Assembly: GCF_000242895.2 (NCBI RefSeq)
Contig: NC_021171.1
Location: 1,150,001-1,214,000 of the forward strand
DNA from: Bacillus sp. 1NLA3E
Lineage (GTDB): Bacteria; Bacillota; Bacilli; Bacillales; Cytobacillaceae
Length of the DNA: 64,000 bases
Direction of reading: 5' to 3'
Within the stretch, counting starts at the first letter, position 1; every line of letters starts with the position of its first letter. This document shows, in pieces, positions 8,837-16,832 of the stretch. The position numbers and the translations under genes are program-made. The notes beneath the pieces were generated by a model that did no database searches, had not been told where the DNA came from, and worked only from the letters and a program-made list of their open reading frames with translations.

Positions 8837-9555
8837 TGCAGGGGACAATTCAAAATCGTGATGCTTTTTTACAAACTATCGCAAAACGTCTAGGTCGGCA
8901 AACAGTGAAATCAGAAGTCGAAATTCCAAAATATAAGTTTAGTCCTCAGAATGAAGTGTTACGAGACGCAACTCAAGAGGAATTAGTTGATGTATTAAGA
9001 GAGCAATGCAAAAACATCCATACAACTTTTGTAACTACCAATAAAAAAGAACTAGCTTCTACACTTAAAGAAACAGTGAAAGCCTACGGTGGCGGACCTA
9101 TTTCAGCTTGGGATGATGTGCGTTTTTCAGAGTATGGTTTAGATCCTTTAATGAAGCAGGAATGGCCAAACGAAAAGATTGACATCCAAACTTGGGACCC
9201 TGCAAAAGGAAAAGCAAACATTGAGTTTGTTGAAAAAGCTAATATTGGGCTTACAGTAAGTGATATTACTCTCGCAGAGTCTGGTACTGTTGTATTGTTA
9301 AGTGATAAAGGAAAAGGAAGGAACGTTAGCTTCCTGCCTATTAATTCAATTATAATCGTGCCAAAAAGCAGTATTGTTCCACGTATGACGCAGGCGGCAA
9401 GAATTTTACGTGAAAAAGTTAAGAACGGGGAACATATCGCTTCATGCATTAACTTCATTTCAGGACCTAGTAACTCAGCAGATATTGAGTTGAATCTTGT
9501 TGTTGGGGTTCATGGACCGGTAAGAGCAACTTATATTGTCGTTGAGGATATTTAA
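8836..9555 (+). CDS. lutC: Lactate utilisation protein C
   Basis: A 239-residue LUD-domain protein. Its core contains GLTVSDITLAESGTVVLLSD, the motif seen also in LutB, followed by PKSSIVPRM and FISGPSNSADIELNLVVGVH, which matches the LutC/YkgG family. It lacks Fe-S cysteine clusters. Translation is coupled to lutB through a TAATG overlap. A strong terminator follows 18 bases after the stop, closing the operon. Confidence 0.93.
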   Translation: MQGTIQNRDAFLQTIAKRLGRQTVKSEVEIPKYKFSPQNEVLRDATQEELVDVLREQCKNIHTTFVTTNKKELASTLKETVKAYGGGPISAWDDVRFSEYGLDPLMKQEWPNEKIDIQTWDPAKGKANIEFVEKANIGLTVSDITLAESGTVVLLSDKGKGRNVSFLPINSIIIVPKSSIVPRMTQAARILREKVKNGEHIASCINFISGPSNSADIELNLVVGVHGPVRATYIVVEDI

Positions 9556-9573
9556 TAAATAATTAAGAGCTAA

Positions 9574-9626
9574 AGAGCTATTCAGTTATCGTGCAGAGGC
9601 ACGATAACTGAAGGCTCTTTTTTTTT
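9574..9626 (+). terminator. Strong terminator of lutABC
   Basis: A long near-perfect stem (AGAGC, then TTCAGTTATCGTGC paired with GCACGATAACTGAA and GCTCT) is followed by nine T residues. A MITE-like element begins at the base after the T-run. Confidence 0.9.
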
Positions 9627-9839
9627 GGCTCTGTTAAACTAGAATGTTGATTTCCGTTACAGGCGCTTCGCTTTCCGCGGGGCGGGCGGTGAGCCTCCTC
9701 GGCGCCTAAGCGCCTGCGGGGTCTCACCTGTCCCGCTGCTCCCGCAGGAGTCTTCGCGCCTTCCATTCCAATCAACTTTGTTTTTAGTTGTTTTCTTTCC
9801 ACAAAACCTATTTAAAAAACAACATTCCTTAAGTAAGCC
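9627..9839. mobile_element. MITE-like element with GC-rich core, copy 2
   Basis: It begins GGCTCTGTTAAACTAG directly after the T-run of the lutC terminator. It holds the GC-rich core at about 9650-9778, and ends in a degenerate inverted end (GGCTTACTTAAGG reading inward from 9839). The 28 bases at its left end match the inward-reading right end of the 21.8-kb copy. I see no clear target duplication here. No gene is present. Confidence 0.62.
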
Positions 9840-10169
9840 GCTCTCTTTTGGGGTACCCGCAACACCAAAAATATATACAAAAGTGGCCTATTTCACAGAG
9901 CAATTAACAGTTAAATTTGCTCTGCCTTTTAATTGATTTAATAAGCTCGATTTACGTAAATAAGTGTAAAATAGCACCTTAAATCAAATATCAATTAGCA
10001 TACACCATAATAAAAATTTATGTCTTGTGGTCTTTGTGTGTGATTTCATACGCCAATGCATAAAAATAGGGAACTTCGTTTGAAGTTCACTAAATAAGTT
10101 TTAGCGGACATAAGTGACCTTATTTTTGATTTATTCCCCTTTTTTCTACTTTAGCGGACATGGTGGAAC
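9840..10169. other. Intergenic stretch with a repeated 11-mer
   Basis: There is no credible gene. The 11-mer TTTAGCGGACA occurs at about 10097 and 10150, just before the left end of the IS3-family element. This may be debris of another element's end. Nothing else stands out. Confidence 0.35.
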
Positions 10170-10242
10170 TAGAATAAAAAGTGGACACCCCTTTAACGGA
10201 AATCATTTGTGGCAATAATGATATTTACCAGGAGGGGTTTCC

Positions 10243-10566
10243 ATGGGTGACCAACGTCAGAGTTATAGTGAACAATTTAAAAAAGAAACAGTTAAGTTTG
10301 CACAAGAACAACAACAAAAAAAGACTATGAGAGATATTGCGGATGAGTTAAAAGTTCCGCTTAGCTGCCTACATGACTGGATGACAAAATATCGTCAATT
10401 TGAATATGAACCTTTGGCGGTTGAAGAACGAATAAAAAAGCTAGAACAAGAATTGAAAGAAAAAGAACGTGAATTAAAGGAAAAAGACAAAAAGTTAGCT
10501 GTCACAGAAGAAGAATTGGCCATTGTAAAAAAGGCGGTGCACATCTTCAGCAGACCAAGAACATGA
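10243..10566 (+). CDS. IS3-family transposase OrfA
   Basis: A 107-residue protein with an N-terminal helix-turn-helix (SEQFKKETVKFAQEQ, then RDIADELKVPLSCLHDW) and a leucine-zipper-like coiled coil of repeated E/K heptads at residues 62-95, the usual OrfA plan. The slippery heptamer A_AAA_AAG at 10527-10533 lies in frame near its end. A -1 shift there continues in the OrfB frame without a stop, giving the OrfAB fusion transposase. It overlaps OrfB by four bases (ATGA). Confidence 0.9.
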   Translation: MGDQRQSYSEQFKKETVKFAQEQQQKKTMRDIADELKVPLSCLHDWMTKYRQFEYEPLAVEERIKKLEQELKEKERELKEKDKKLAVTEEELAIVKKAVHIFSRPRT

Positions 10567-11444
10567 GGTTTCAATTCATTGAAGACCATCGCTCGGAGTT
10601 CTCGGTGGTGAAGATGTGTAAAGTGTTAGAGGTATCCACGAGCGGTTATTTCAAATGGAGAAATCATAAACCGAGTCAACAAGGAGTACAAAGGGAACGG
10701 ATTAAAGAACGTATTGTACACTATTATAATGATTCCGACAGTGTATATGGTAGTCCGAAAATTACTAAGTTATTACTAAAAGAAGGATATAATATCACGG
10801 AAAGAACAGTTAGTATTTACATGAAGGAACTAGGTTTACGATCTTGTGTTTCCAAGAAATTTAAAGTTTGTACAACAAATTCGAATCATGAATACCCTGT
10901 AGCACCTAATAGATTAAATCAAGAATTCACTACAACAGCACCAAACAAGGTATGGGTAGTAGATATCACTTATATTCCTTGTCGGGAAGGACGCTTATAT
11001 TTAGCTACTGTACTTGACCTGTACACTCGAGAAATAGTAGGTTGGCGCCTTTATGGACATCTGGAAACTCAATTAGTTCTTGATGCTTTAGAAGACGCTT
11101 ATAAGTTAAGAAATCCAGAAAAAGGTTTGCTTCACCACTCAGACCGTGGGTCTCAGTATGCATCTAAGGATTACCGGGAAAGACTTGAGGAATATAAAAT
11201 GGAGGCGAGCATGAGTCGTACAGGAAACTGTTATGATAATGCTTGTGCAGAATCCTTCTTTAGTCTGGTTAAAAAAGAATTATTAAGAGGTAGAAAATTT
11301 CAAACTAAAGATCAAGCTTACACCGAGATTTATCGTTACATTGAATTTTTCTATAACCGTAAAAGAATTCATAGTTCAATTGGATATGTATCACCAGTGC
11401 AGTATTCACAACAATACTGCAGGGGAAGGCTTAATAAAGGGTAG
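10563..11444 (+). CDS. IS3-family transposase OrfB (DDE integrase domain)
   Basis: A 293-residue rve-type integrase domain. The catalytic acidic residues are visible in order: VVDITYIPCREGRLYLA (first Asp), HHSDRGSQYASKDY (second Asp) and NCYDNACAESFFSLVKKE (Glu). An N-terminal HTH_21-type segment (ERIVHYYNDSDSVYGSPKI) precedes it. It is probably made mainly as an OrfAB fusion through -1 frameshifting. The frame is complete, so the element could be active. Confidence 0.92.
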   Translation: MRFQFIEDHRSEFSVVKMCKVLEVSTSGYFKWRNHKPSQQGVQRERIKERIVHYYNDSDSVYGSPKITKLLLKEGYNITERTVSIYMKELGLRSCVSKKFKVCTTNSNHEYPVAPNRLNQEFTTTAPNKVWVVDITYIPCREGRLYLATVLDLYTREIVGWRLYGHLETQLVLDALEDAYKLRNPEKGLLHHSDRGSQYASKDYRERLEEYKMEASMSRTGNCYDNACAESFFSLVKKELLRGRKFQTKDQAYTEIYRYIEFFYNRKRIHSSIGYVSPVQYSQQYCRGRLNKG

Positions 11445-11458
11445 AACACCAATCAAAA

Positions 11459-11582
11459 GCAGTAAGCTGCCTTTTCTTCACTTAGCGACTAGCCAGATGA
11501 TTCCGTGAAAGGGTCAAGCGGTTTTGGCTTGATGCTTTCACGGAATCATCTATCATTTGAAAAGTGAAGAAGAGGCTACTGC
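11459..11582. repeat. Long imperfect palindrome inside the IS3 element
   Basis: GATGATTCCGTGAAAG at about 11497 pairs with CTTTCACGGAATCATC near 11535, and an outer arm TTCTTCACTT pairs with AAGTGAAGAA. The structure lies between the transposase stop and the right end. It may terminate transcription or help regulate the element. Confidence 0.6.
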
Positions 11583-11631
11583 AACACTATATTAATTAAG
11601 TTTCGTTATTTAGGTGTCCACTTTCTTGACA

Positions 11632-12077
11632 GAGCTCCATGGGATATCTTATTTACATAAAAACAAATGAATAATGCTCACTTATCAACAAATAGGGAAT
11701 CTAATGTCTGGTTAGCCTATCAAAACAACACTTTTTGTCAAAATAACGGAAAGGATGTCCGCATATATGAAAATTGTCACGGCACTTCTTGTTAATCCAG
11801 CTGGACCCGGTATTTGAAGAAAACCAATACTATTAATATAAACATAATCTACTTAAAACTGAGATAGAAAGCAGTGTGATTCCGTATGAGAAACGCACTG
11901 CTTTTATGGTTGTTTTAATAACCACTTTCTCCTTTGCTTATACCTCAAATGAGAATGGCTTAATCTTTTAGTAATGAGCTTTTTTTATAAAAATGTCCTT
12001 TTCCCGAATCCTTTTCAGATTTTTACCAGAAAAGGTGTCTAAACTGACAACATAAACCAGAAAAAGGTGGGAGAAAA
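11632..12077. other. Intergenic region with one terminator-like hairpin
   Basis: No gene is recognised. A hairpin at 11868-11906 (AAAGCAGTG and CACTGCTTTT) resembles a terminator but has no gene in front of it, perhaps because the IS insertion displaced or removed one. The last 20 bases hold the ribosome site of the next gene. Confidence 0.4.
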
Positions 12078-12740
12078 ATGAAAAAGAACAAAGTTAAATG
12101 GTTTTCCTTTTTTACCATCCTCATGTTAGGAGCCTTTTCATCAGGGGTCGGAGTATTGGCAGATCATGATGATGATGAAAAAGGGGACCATTCAAAATCC
12201 TATGAAGAACGGTATCAAGAAAATGACCATTATGGTGATGATGAAGATGACGATGGAGATTACGAAAACGAAGATGGCTATGAGGGTGGAACTAGTGGAG
12301 AAGTTCAGCAGACACCTGCACAAACAGGGTATTGGAACTTTTGGATGAGAGAGGCGGTATCAACCCAAGACACTCAACTTCCAATTTCAACACCTGCTGA
12401 TGTAAAAGTAACGATTGATGGTGTTGCCAATAGTATTCACGTCATTCCACAGGATGGTCAACTTTTAGTTTCAGGTGAAAAACTAGCAAAACTAATTTCA
12501 GCTAAGACCTCTTATTATCCAAAAAGCCGAATTTTGGTATTAAAAAATACGGATACTGAGTTAATTGTCAGAGCAGGATCCAATGCAGCTTACGAAAATC
12601 AAAATAAAACACCAATGCCGATTAAGACGCAGTATATTGAAAAATCATTGTATATTCCCATTAGTGTAGTTGGAAATGCCATGGGTTATCGTGTGTTATG
12701 GAATGAAGCTGAACAAATTCTTGTTTTGGAAAAAATTTAA
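12078..12740 (+). CDS. Secreted acidic/His-rich protein with copper-amine-oxidase N-like domain
   Basis: A 220-residue exported protein. A signal peptide (MKKNKVKWFSFFTILMLGAF) is followed by a very acidic stretch at residues 30-75 rich in Asp, Glu and His (DHDDDEKGDH and later DDEDDDGDYENED), which could bind metal ions. Residues 120-220 match the 'copper amine oxidase N-terminal' fold common in Bacillus wall proteins (VTIDGVANSIHVIPQDG, then LYIPISVVGNAMGYRVLWN). No enzyme residues are present; the domain is usually a stalk or binding module. It precedes a small exported protein, ApbE and a ferric-reductase-like gene, suggesting a role in that cell-surface system. Confidence 0.75.
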   Translation: MKKNKVKWFSFFTILMLGAFSSGVGVLADHDDDEKGDHSKSYEERYQENDHYGDDEDDDGDYENEDGYEGGTSGEVQQTPAQTGYWNFWMREAVSTQDTQLPISTPADVKVTIDGVANSIHVIPQDGQLLVSGEKLAKLISAKTSYYPKSRILVLKNTDTELIVRAGSNAAYENQNKTPMPIKTQYIEKSLYIPISVVGNAMGYRVLWNEAEQILVLEKI

Positions 12741-12759
12741 AAATAAAGGTGGAATAAAA

Positions 12760-13023
12760 ATGAAAAAAACAACGAAATCAAAATGGATTGTTGGATTAGC
12801 CGGAACAGCATTTTCTGCTTTTGTATTAGGCCAAATCGGGAGTGGTGATGCAAACAATGGGACGAAAAACGGGAATGCTTTTAATGTTGAGTCCAAGGTG
12901 TATGCATCAATGAATGACAAGGAAAAAGAACTAGTTAAGTTAGATTGGTCTGATTTTACGATAAGTGACGGAACACAAGGGACAGGAGCTGTACAAAGTG
13001 ATCGTCAATCAAGCAGATCTTAA
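12760..13023 (+). CDS. Small exported or membrane-anchored protein
   Basis: An 87-residue protein starting at the ATG after AAAGGTGGAATAAAA. A hydrophobic segment (WIVGLAGTAFSAFVLGQIG) acts as signal or anchor. The remainder is polar and ends in an arginine- and serine-rich tail (SDRQSSRS). I do not recognise a family. It is 19 bases after the acidic secreted gene and overlaps the apbE frame, with translation probably coupled to it. Its size and position suggest an accessory or electron-carrier partner of the ApbE and membrane proteins, but no cofactor motif is visible. Confidence 0.6.
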   Translation: MKKTTKSKWIVGLAGTAFSAFVLGQIGSGDANNGTKNGNAFNVESKVYASMNDKEKELVKLDWSDFTISDGTQGTGAVQSDRQSSRS

Positions 13024-13921
13024 ATCAGGAAACGAGCTAGCATTTCAAGCGATGAATACAAATTTTTTCGTATCAATTTCCAATAGTCTCATGATGAATT
13101 GGAAAGATCACATCATTAATTGGTTCGAGTATGTTGAGAAAGAATGGTCCAGATTTCAAGGAGATAACGAATTGTCACTTCTTAACGATACAAAGATAGG
13201 CGAAACGTTGGTTTTATCTCCTCCTCTCTTTGATATTTTAGTAAAGTCAGATGATTATCACCAGAAAACAAGGGGCTTTTTTTCACCTTACTTAATGGAG
13301 CAAATTCAGCTTCATGGATATGATCGCTCATTTCCGTTTGAAAAGGCTGAAACAAAGGAACGGACCGGCTTTCAATCCGATGCTAACCAACCAACCCCAT
13401 TTGAATTTAACAAAGCTGAATTATCTGTTACCAGAGTAGCTAAAGGAAAGGTGGATTTAGGTGGAATTGGCAAAGGATATGCGGTCGAATCGGCGGCTAA
13501 CTGGCTACAACGATTTGCGGATGCTACCTATGGAATCGTAGATGGGGGAGGAGATATATCGGTTTGGTCAAACGGTGAAAAGGACTGGGAAATTGGAATT
13601 GCGGATCCTTATGATCAAAACAAGGAAATCAAACAAATCAACTTAAAAAATGGCAGTGTGGCTACCTCTAATATTGTCTACCGGAGTTGGAAACAAGGAA
13701 ATGAAATGAAACATCATATTTTAAATGGGCGAACAGGTTTACCAGTAGACACGGGAATCGTTCAGGCGACAGTTGTCACTTCGAATTGTTTAGATGCTGA
13801 GGTTTGTGCAAAGCTGTGTTTTATGGAAAATGGTCCTGCTTTAGAGAAACTACTATCTGATATCAACTCTAACTATAAAGCTGTTCTTATTCAACGTGAT
13901 GGGAACTTAATCATAACTTAA
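12998..13921 (+). CDS. apbE: ApbE-family FAD:protein FMN transferase
   Basis: About 307 residues from the preferred GTG start, which follows GGGACAGGAGC by 8 bases; an alternative GTG at 12965 lacks a good ribosome site. ApbE enzymes attach FMN covalently to threonines of partner flavoproteins. Family motifs: AFQAMNTNFFVSI at the start, KVDLGGIGKGYAVESAANWL in the middle, and GIVDGGGDISVWSNG, which lines the FAD/Mg site. HHILNGRTGLPVDTGIVQATVV matches the C-terminal metal-binding region. I see no lipobox, so export would depend on a neighbour or be absent, which is unusual for ApbE. The frame overlaps the preceding small gene by 26 bases. Confidence 0.85.
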   Translation: MIVNQADLKSGNELAFQAMNTNFFVSISNSLMMNWKDHIINWFEYVEKEWSRFQGDNELSLLNDTKIGETLVLSPPLFDILVKSDDYHQKTRGFFSPYLMEQIQLHGYDRSFPFEKAETKERTGFQSDANQPTPFEFNKAELSVTRVAKGKVDLGGIGKGYAVESAANWLQRFADATYGIVDGGGDISVWSNGEKDWEIGIADPYDQNKEIKQINLKNGSVATSNIVYRSWKQGNEMKHHILNGRTGLPVDTGIVQATVVTSNCLDAEVCAKLCFMENGPALEKLLSDINSNYKAVLIQRDGNLIIT

Positions 13922-13933
13922 GGGGGAAAAGCC

Positions 13934-14500
13934 GTGTTTAATGAATATTTTTCAACATGGAACCTAATTAGGGTTTCTGGATTATTGAGTTACTTTTTAT
14001 TGACTGTCTCGCTTGCCTTGGGCTTTTTACAATCGTTCTCTTCGCTTAAAAAAAGAAAAGGTGACTTGTTACTACTTCACCAAACGAGCGGATGGATAGG
14101 ATTGCTTGGTATCGTGTTTCATATGATGATGCTTTTTTGGGATCAATATGTGCAGTATCCCATCTTAAGTATCATCATTCCGTTTTATTCGAAAAATGAA
14201 CCCTTTTATTCAGGATTAGGAACCCTGTCGTTCTATCTGTTTTTAATTGTAATTGGATCCTCAGATTTCTTTATAAAAAAATTAGGGAGAACAGTTTGGA
14301 AAAAAGTACATCTGTTGGCTATCCCTGCTTGGATATTAATGGCCTTTCACGGATTAATGATTGGCACTGATTCTTCGGAGATATGGGCAGCAAGCATATA
14401 TATCGGTTCGGTTATCATGATTATGTTACTCGGAATAGGTAAAGGAATGGAATCAGCGTCAATCAATCAAAATAATAGCGTAACTAAAAAAACGCAGTAG
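13934..14500 (+). CDS. Ferric-reductase-like transmembrane protein
   Basis: A 188-residue membrane protein with five or six helices, beginning at GTG after AGGGGGAAAAGCC. Histidines positioned within helices (LLHQTSGWIG, IVFHMMMLFW, KKVHLLAIP, MAFHGLMIG) are the pattern of heme-ligating ferric reductase/YedZ-type domains. It may pass electrons across the membrane to an extracytoplasmic flavoprotein. It is 13 bases after apbE and ends in a terminator shared with the convergent sensor kinase. The substrate is unknown. Confidence 0.78.
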   Translation: MFNEYFSTWNLIRVSGLLSYFLLTVSLALGFLQSFSSLKKRKGDLLLLHQTSGWIGLLGIVFHMMMLFWDQYVQYPILSIIIPFYSKNEPFYSGLGTLSFYLFLIVIGSSDFFIKKLGRTVWKKVHLLAIPAWILMAFHGLMIGTDSSEIWAASIYIGSVIMIMLLGIGKGMESASINQNNSVTKKTQ

Positions 14501-14516
14501 GATCTGCGTTTTTTTG
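14484..14516. terminator. Bidirectional terminator between the ferric-reductase-like gene and the kinase
   Basis: ACGCAG at 14491 pairs with CTGCGT at 14503, with A7 on one side and T7 on the other. The stem includes the stop codon of the upstream gene. Confidence 0.82.
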
Positions 14517-14529
14517 TTTTTTAGGATGA

Positions 14530-15786
14530 TCATTTTAAGTTTGTTGTATTAAAAACAATTGTGAAAATTGTCCCAACTCCTAGTTCACTTTTAACGGTAA
14601 TATTCCCCCCATGTGCTAAAACAATCGATTTTGCAATCGAAAGCCCTAATCCCGATCCATCTCTCACCCTTGAAGTGTCACCACGGTAAAAACGGTCAAA
14701 TATGTGTGGAAGATCGTTTTTGTGAATACCATTGCCAGAGTCTTCAATCGTTATGATAATAGAATCTGCTTGTTTTTTTAAAGCAAGTATGACATGCCCC
14801 TGTACGGTATATCTAAACGCATTATCTAGTAATATATAGATTAGTTGGTGAATTCTCACCTCATCCCCAAGAAAATGGATGTCTTCTTGTATTTGTTCTT
14901 TAAAATCAATATGAGGCGGTACCGTTAAAGAAATCTTTCGACAAAGCGACTGAAGCAGCAGGGATAGGTTCATTTCTTCAGTTTCAATATGAAAATGTCG
15001 ATTATCACTTCTTGCTAAAAACAACAAATCACTAATCAGCTTATTCATCATTTCCGTTTCCGATTTAACATCATGGAGTACTTCTTGACCGAAAGGGCTT
15101 AAATTATTTTTCTCTTCCCTCATTAATAAATCAATTGAACTATAAAAAATACTTAATGGTGTTCGTAACTCATGAGATGCGTCGGATACGAATTTTTTTT
15201 GAGTTTCAAAAGCTTGCCTAATTGGTTTCATCGCTTGGCCCGCAAGATAATAACCTAGAAATCCAAAAAGGATACTAAATAATATGGTTAAGGCAATTAA
15301 GAGCCAGGTAATATTTTGAATTAAGTGTTTTTCGTTGGTGATATCCATACCAATATAAACATTCGCGTTCAAGTCATGCTTGAGCTGAAGAGATTCTTTA
15401 ATTACTATATAATGCGTATCCTGCCACTTGTCAGTGATGACTAGAGAAGGAGAACCCTTTTCCTCTGAGTTAATTTTTTTGATTTTTGAAGAAAGGCCCG
15501 CTATTGTTTCTTCTCCTGAAAGAAATTTGTTAGAGTCCGTATAGACGTAGAAAAATATTTTTTTATCAGGATCGAATTCTAGTTTGTGATTTTCATCGTG
15601 ATGATAATCATCATCATCGAGGAAATCCCCTCTCTCCTTATCGAGGTAGTGCCTAAGTTCTTCTTGTTCCTTCGATTCAATTTCATGCGAAATGAAAAAG
15701 TAAAGGGCAGTAATAAATAAAATTAGTAAAAATAGCAAGGAAAAAGTATAAAGGAGAGTTAATTTCTTTTTTACATCCTTAAACAT
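14530..15786 (-). CDS. Sensor histidine kinase
   Basis: A 418-residue kinase. A transmembrane helix lies at residues 10-32 and another at about 158-182, bracketing a 125-residue extracellular sensor region. That region holds a striking acidic/His cluster at residues 54-68 (DFLDDDDYHHDENH), similar in character to the secreted protein at 12.1 kb. The kinase core follows: phospho-acceptor His205 (SDASHELRTPLS), N box near DNAFRYT, and G boxes EDSGNGIHKNDLPHIFDRF and GSGLGLSIAKSI. It overlaps the response regulator gene by 8 bases. It probably senses a metal or redox cue for the adjacent cluster; this is inference. Confidence 0.88.
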   Translation of the reverse strand: MFKDVKKKLTLLYTFSLLFLLILFITALYFFISHEIESKEQEELRHYLDKERGDFLDDDDYHHDENHKLEFDPDKKIFFYVYTDSNKFLSGEETIAGLSSKIKKINSEEKGSPSLVITDKWQDTHYIVIKESLQLKHDLNANVYIGMDITNEKHLIQNITWLLIALTILFSILFGFLGYYLAGQAMKPIRQAFETQKKFVSDASHELRTPLSIFYSSIDLLMREEKNNLSPFGQEVLHDVKSETEMMNKLISDLLFLARSDNRHFHIETEEMNLSLLLQSLCRKISLTVPPHIDFKEQIQEDIHFLGDEVRIHQLIYILLDNAFRYTVQGHVILALKKQADSIIITIEDSGNGIHKNDLPHIFDRFYRGDTSRVRDGSGLGLSIAKSIVLAHGGNITVKSELGVGTIFTIVFNTTNLK

Positions 15787-16455
15787 GAGGATCCCTCACT
15801 AAATACCCAATTCCTCTTATGGTTTGGATCACTGAGGGTTCCCCAGGTAAATCAATCTTTTTTCGTAATAGTTTCACTAATGTATCTAAGGCATTTTCTG
15901 AAACGAACGTCTCAAATCCCCATACTTTTTCAAATAAAATCTCACGGGAAATGACTTGATTTTTATTTCTAAGTAACAATTCAAGTAGGTGATATTCCTT
16001 TTTTGAAAGGTCGATGACATCGTATTGTCTAGTCACAATATGGGTAGTTAGATTTAGTGTAAGGTCACCCACCTCGAAGATATCTTCAATAATCTTGTCT
16101 TTTCTCCTCGATACCGCTCTTAAGCGGGCAAGTAATTCTTCAAATTGAAAGGGTTTAATAATATAGTCGTCCGCACCCGAATCCAGCCCTACTACCATAT
16201 CCTCAATGGTATCTTTTGCAGTAATAAATAGAATTCCCCCTTGATAGCCATTTTTGCGAACCAATTTGCAAACTTCAATTCCTGTTTTACCTGGCATCAT
16301 CCAATCTAGGATAAGGACATCATAAACGGATAAACAAGCATAGTCGTAAGCGTCGTTCCCATTTTTTACCCAATCAACAAGGTGTAGCTCTTTTTTAACA
16401 TATGGTGGACTAATTTCCCAAGCCGCTCATCATCTTCTGCAAGTAAAATATTCAA
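15779..16455 (-). pseudogene. OmpR-family response regulator with a -1 frameshift at an A6 run
   Basis: The continuous part (from 16300 down) holds the second half of the receiver domain (KPFQFEELLARLRAV) and a complete winged-helix DNA-binding domain (TIRGIGYLVRD). The missing N-terminus is present in another frame: a TTG start at 16455 after AGAGGTGG gives LNILLAEDDERLGKLVHHML. The frames meet at T6 (16391-16396), which is A6 in the coding strand. One extra A would restore KKELHLVDWVKNGNDAYDY and a full-length regulator including the phospho-acceptor region LILDWMMPG. The site reads A_AAA_AAG, so recoding, real mutation or a sequencing undercall are all possible. Confidence 0.8.
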
Positions 16456-16832
16456 GTAAAACCACCTCTACTTCGAAAAAAAGTTTATTTTTATCTATCC
16501 GTGGCTAACCGGATGTTTCCGTTCTTCTTCTATCATAACAATTTAATCTGGTAAAAAAATGAAAAAATGAAATGGGAATAAATAATTCAACAAAATAATG
16601 CATTTTTCTACCTGTTATACCACAAAGTAACTGCTGTTATATAATGAATTTCTATCGTTTTTACCGTAATAAATAACGACTTATTCCATTATACAAAAAC
16701 GTGTGTTATAATTTTTTTATAGATGTTATCTTTGTCACAGCTAAAATATAAATACTGCAATACAATACTAATAGAAATATTGTAATTTGTGAAAATATTT
16801 CTATATGCTTTATGAATATTGGGAGGGAGAAC
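16456..16832. other. Promoter region of the por operon
   Basis: A 377-bp AT-rich gap between divergent transcription units. An extended -10-like TGTTATAAT occurs at 16704-16712. A sequence resembling half of a Rex or Fnr site (TTGTGAAAATATTTC) lies at 16787-16801, close to the ribosome site. Neither is convincing alone. Confidence 0.35.

Larger units (their letters stand above)
10170..11631 (+). mobile_element. IS3-family insertion sequence
   Basis: An element of about 1.46 kb with two overlapping transposase frames. Its ends carry the inverted sequence AAGTGGACACC at 10179-10189 and GGTGTCCACTTTCTTGACA at 11613-11631; the outermost bases match only partly, so the exact ends are approximate. 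I could not see a clear target duplication. Between the transposase and the right end lies a long imperfect palindrome (11459-11582). Confidence 0.82.

Noticed and set aside
16787-16804. Rex/Fnr-like half palindrome before the por operon
   Set aside because: Only one half fits the consensus and it lies too near the ribosome site to be convincing.
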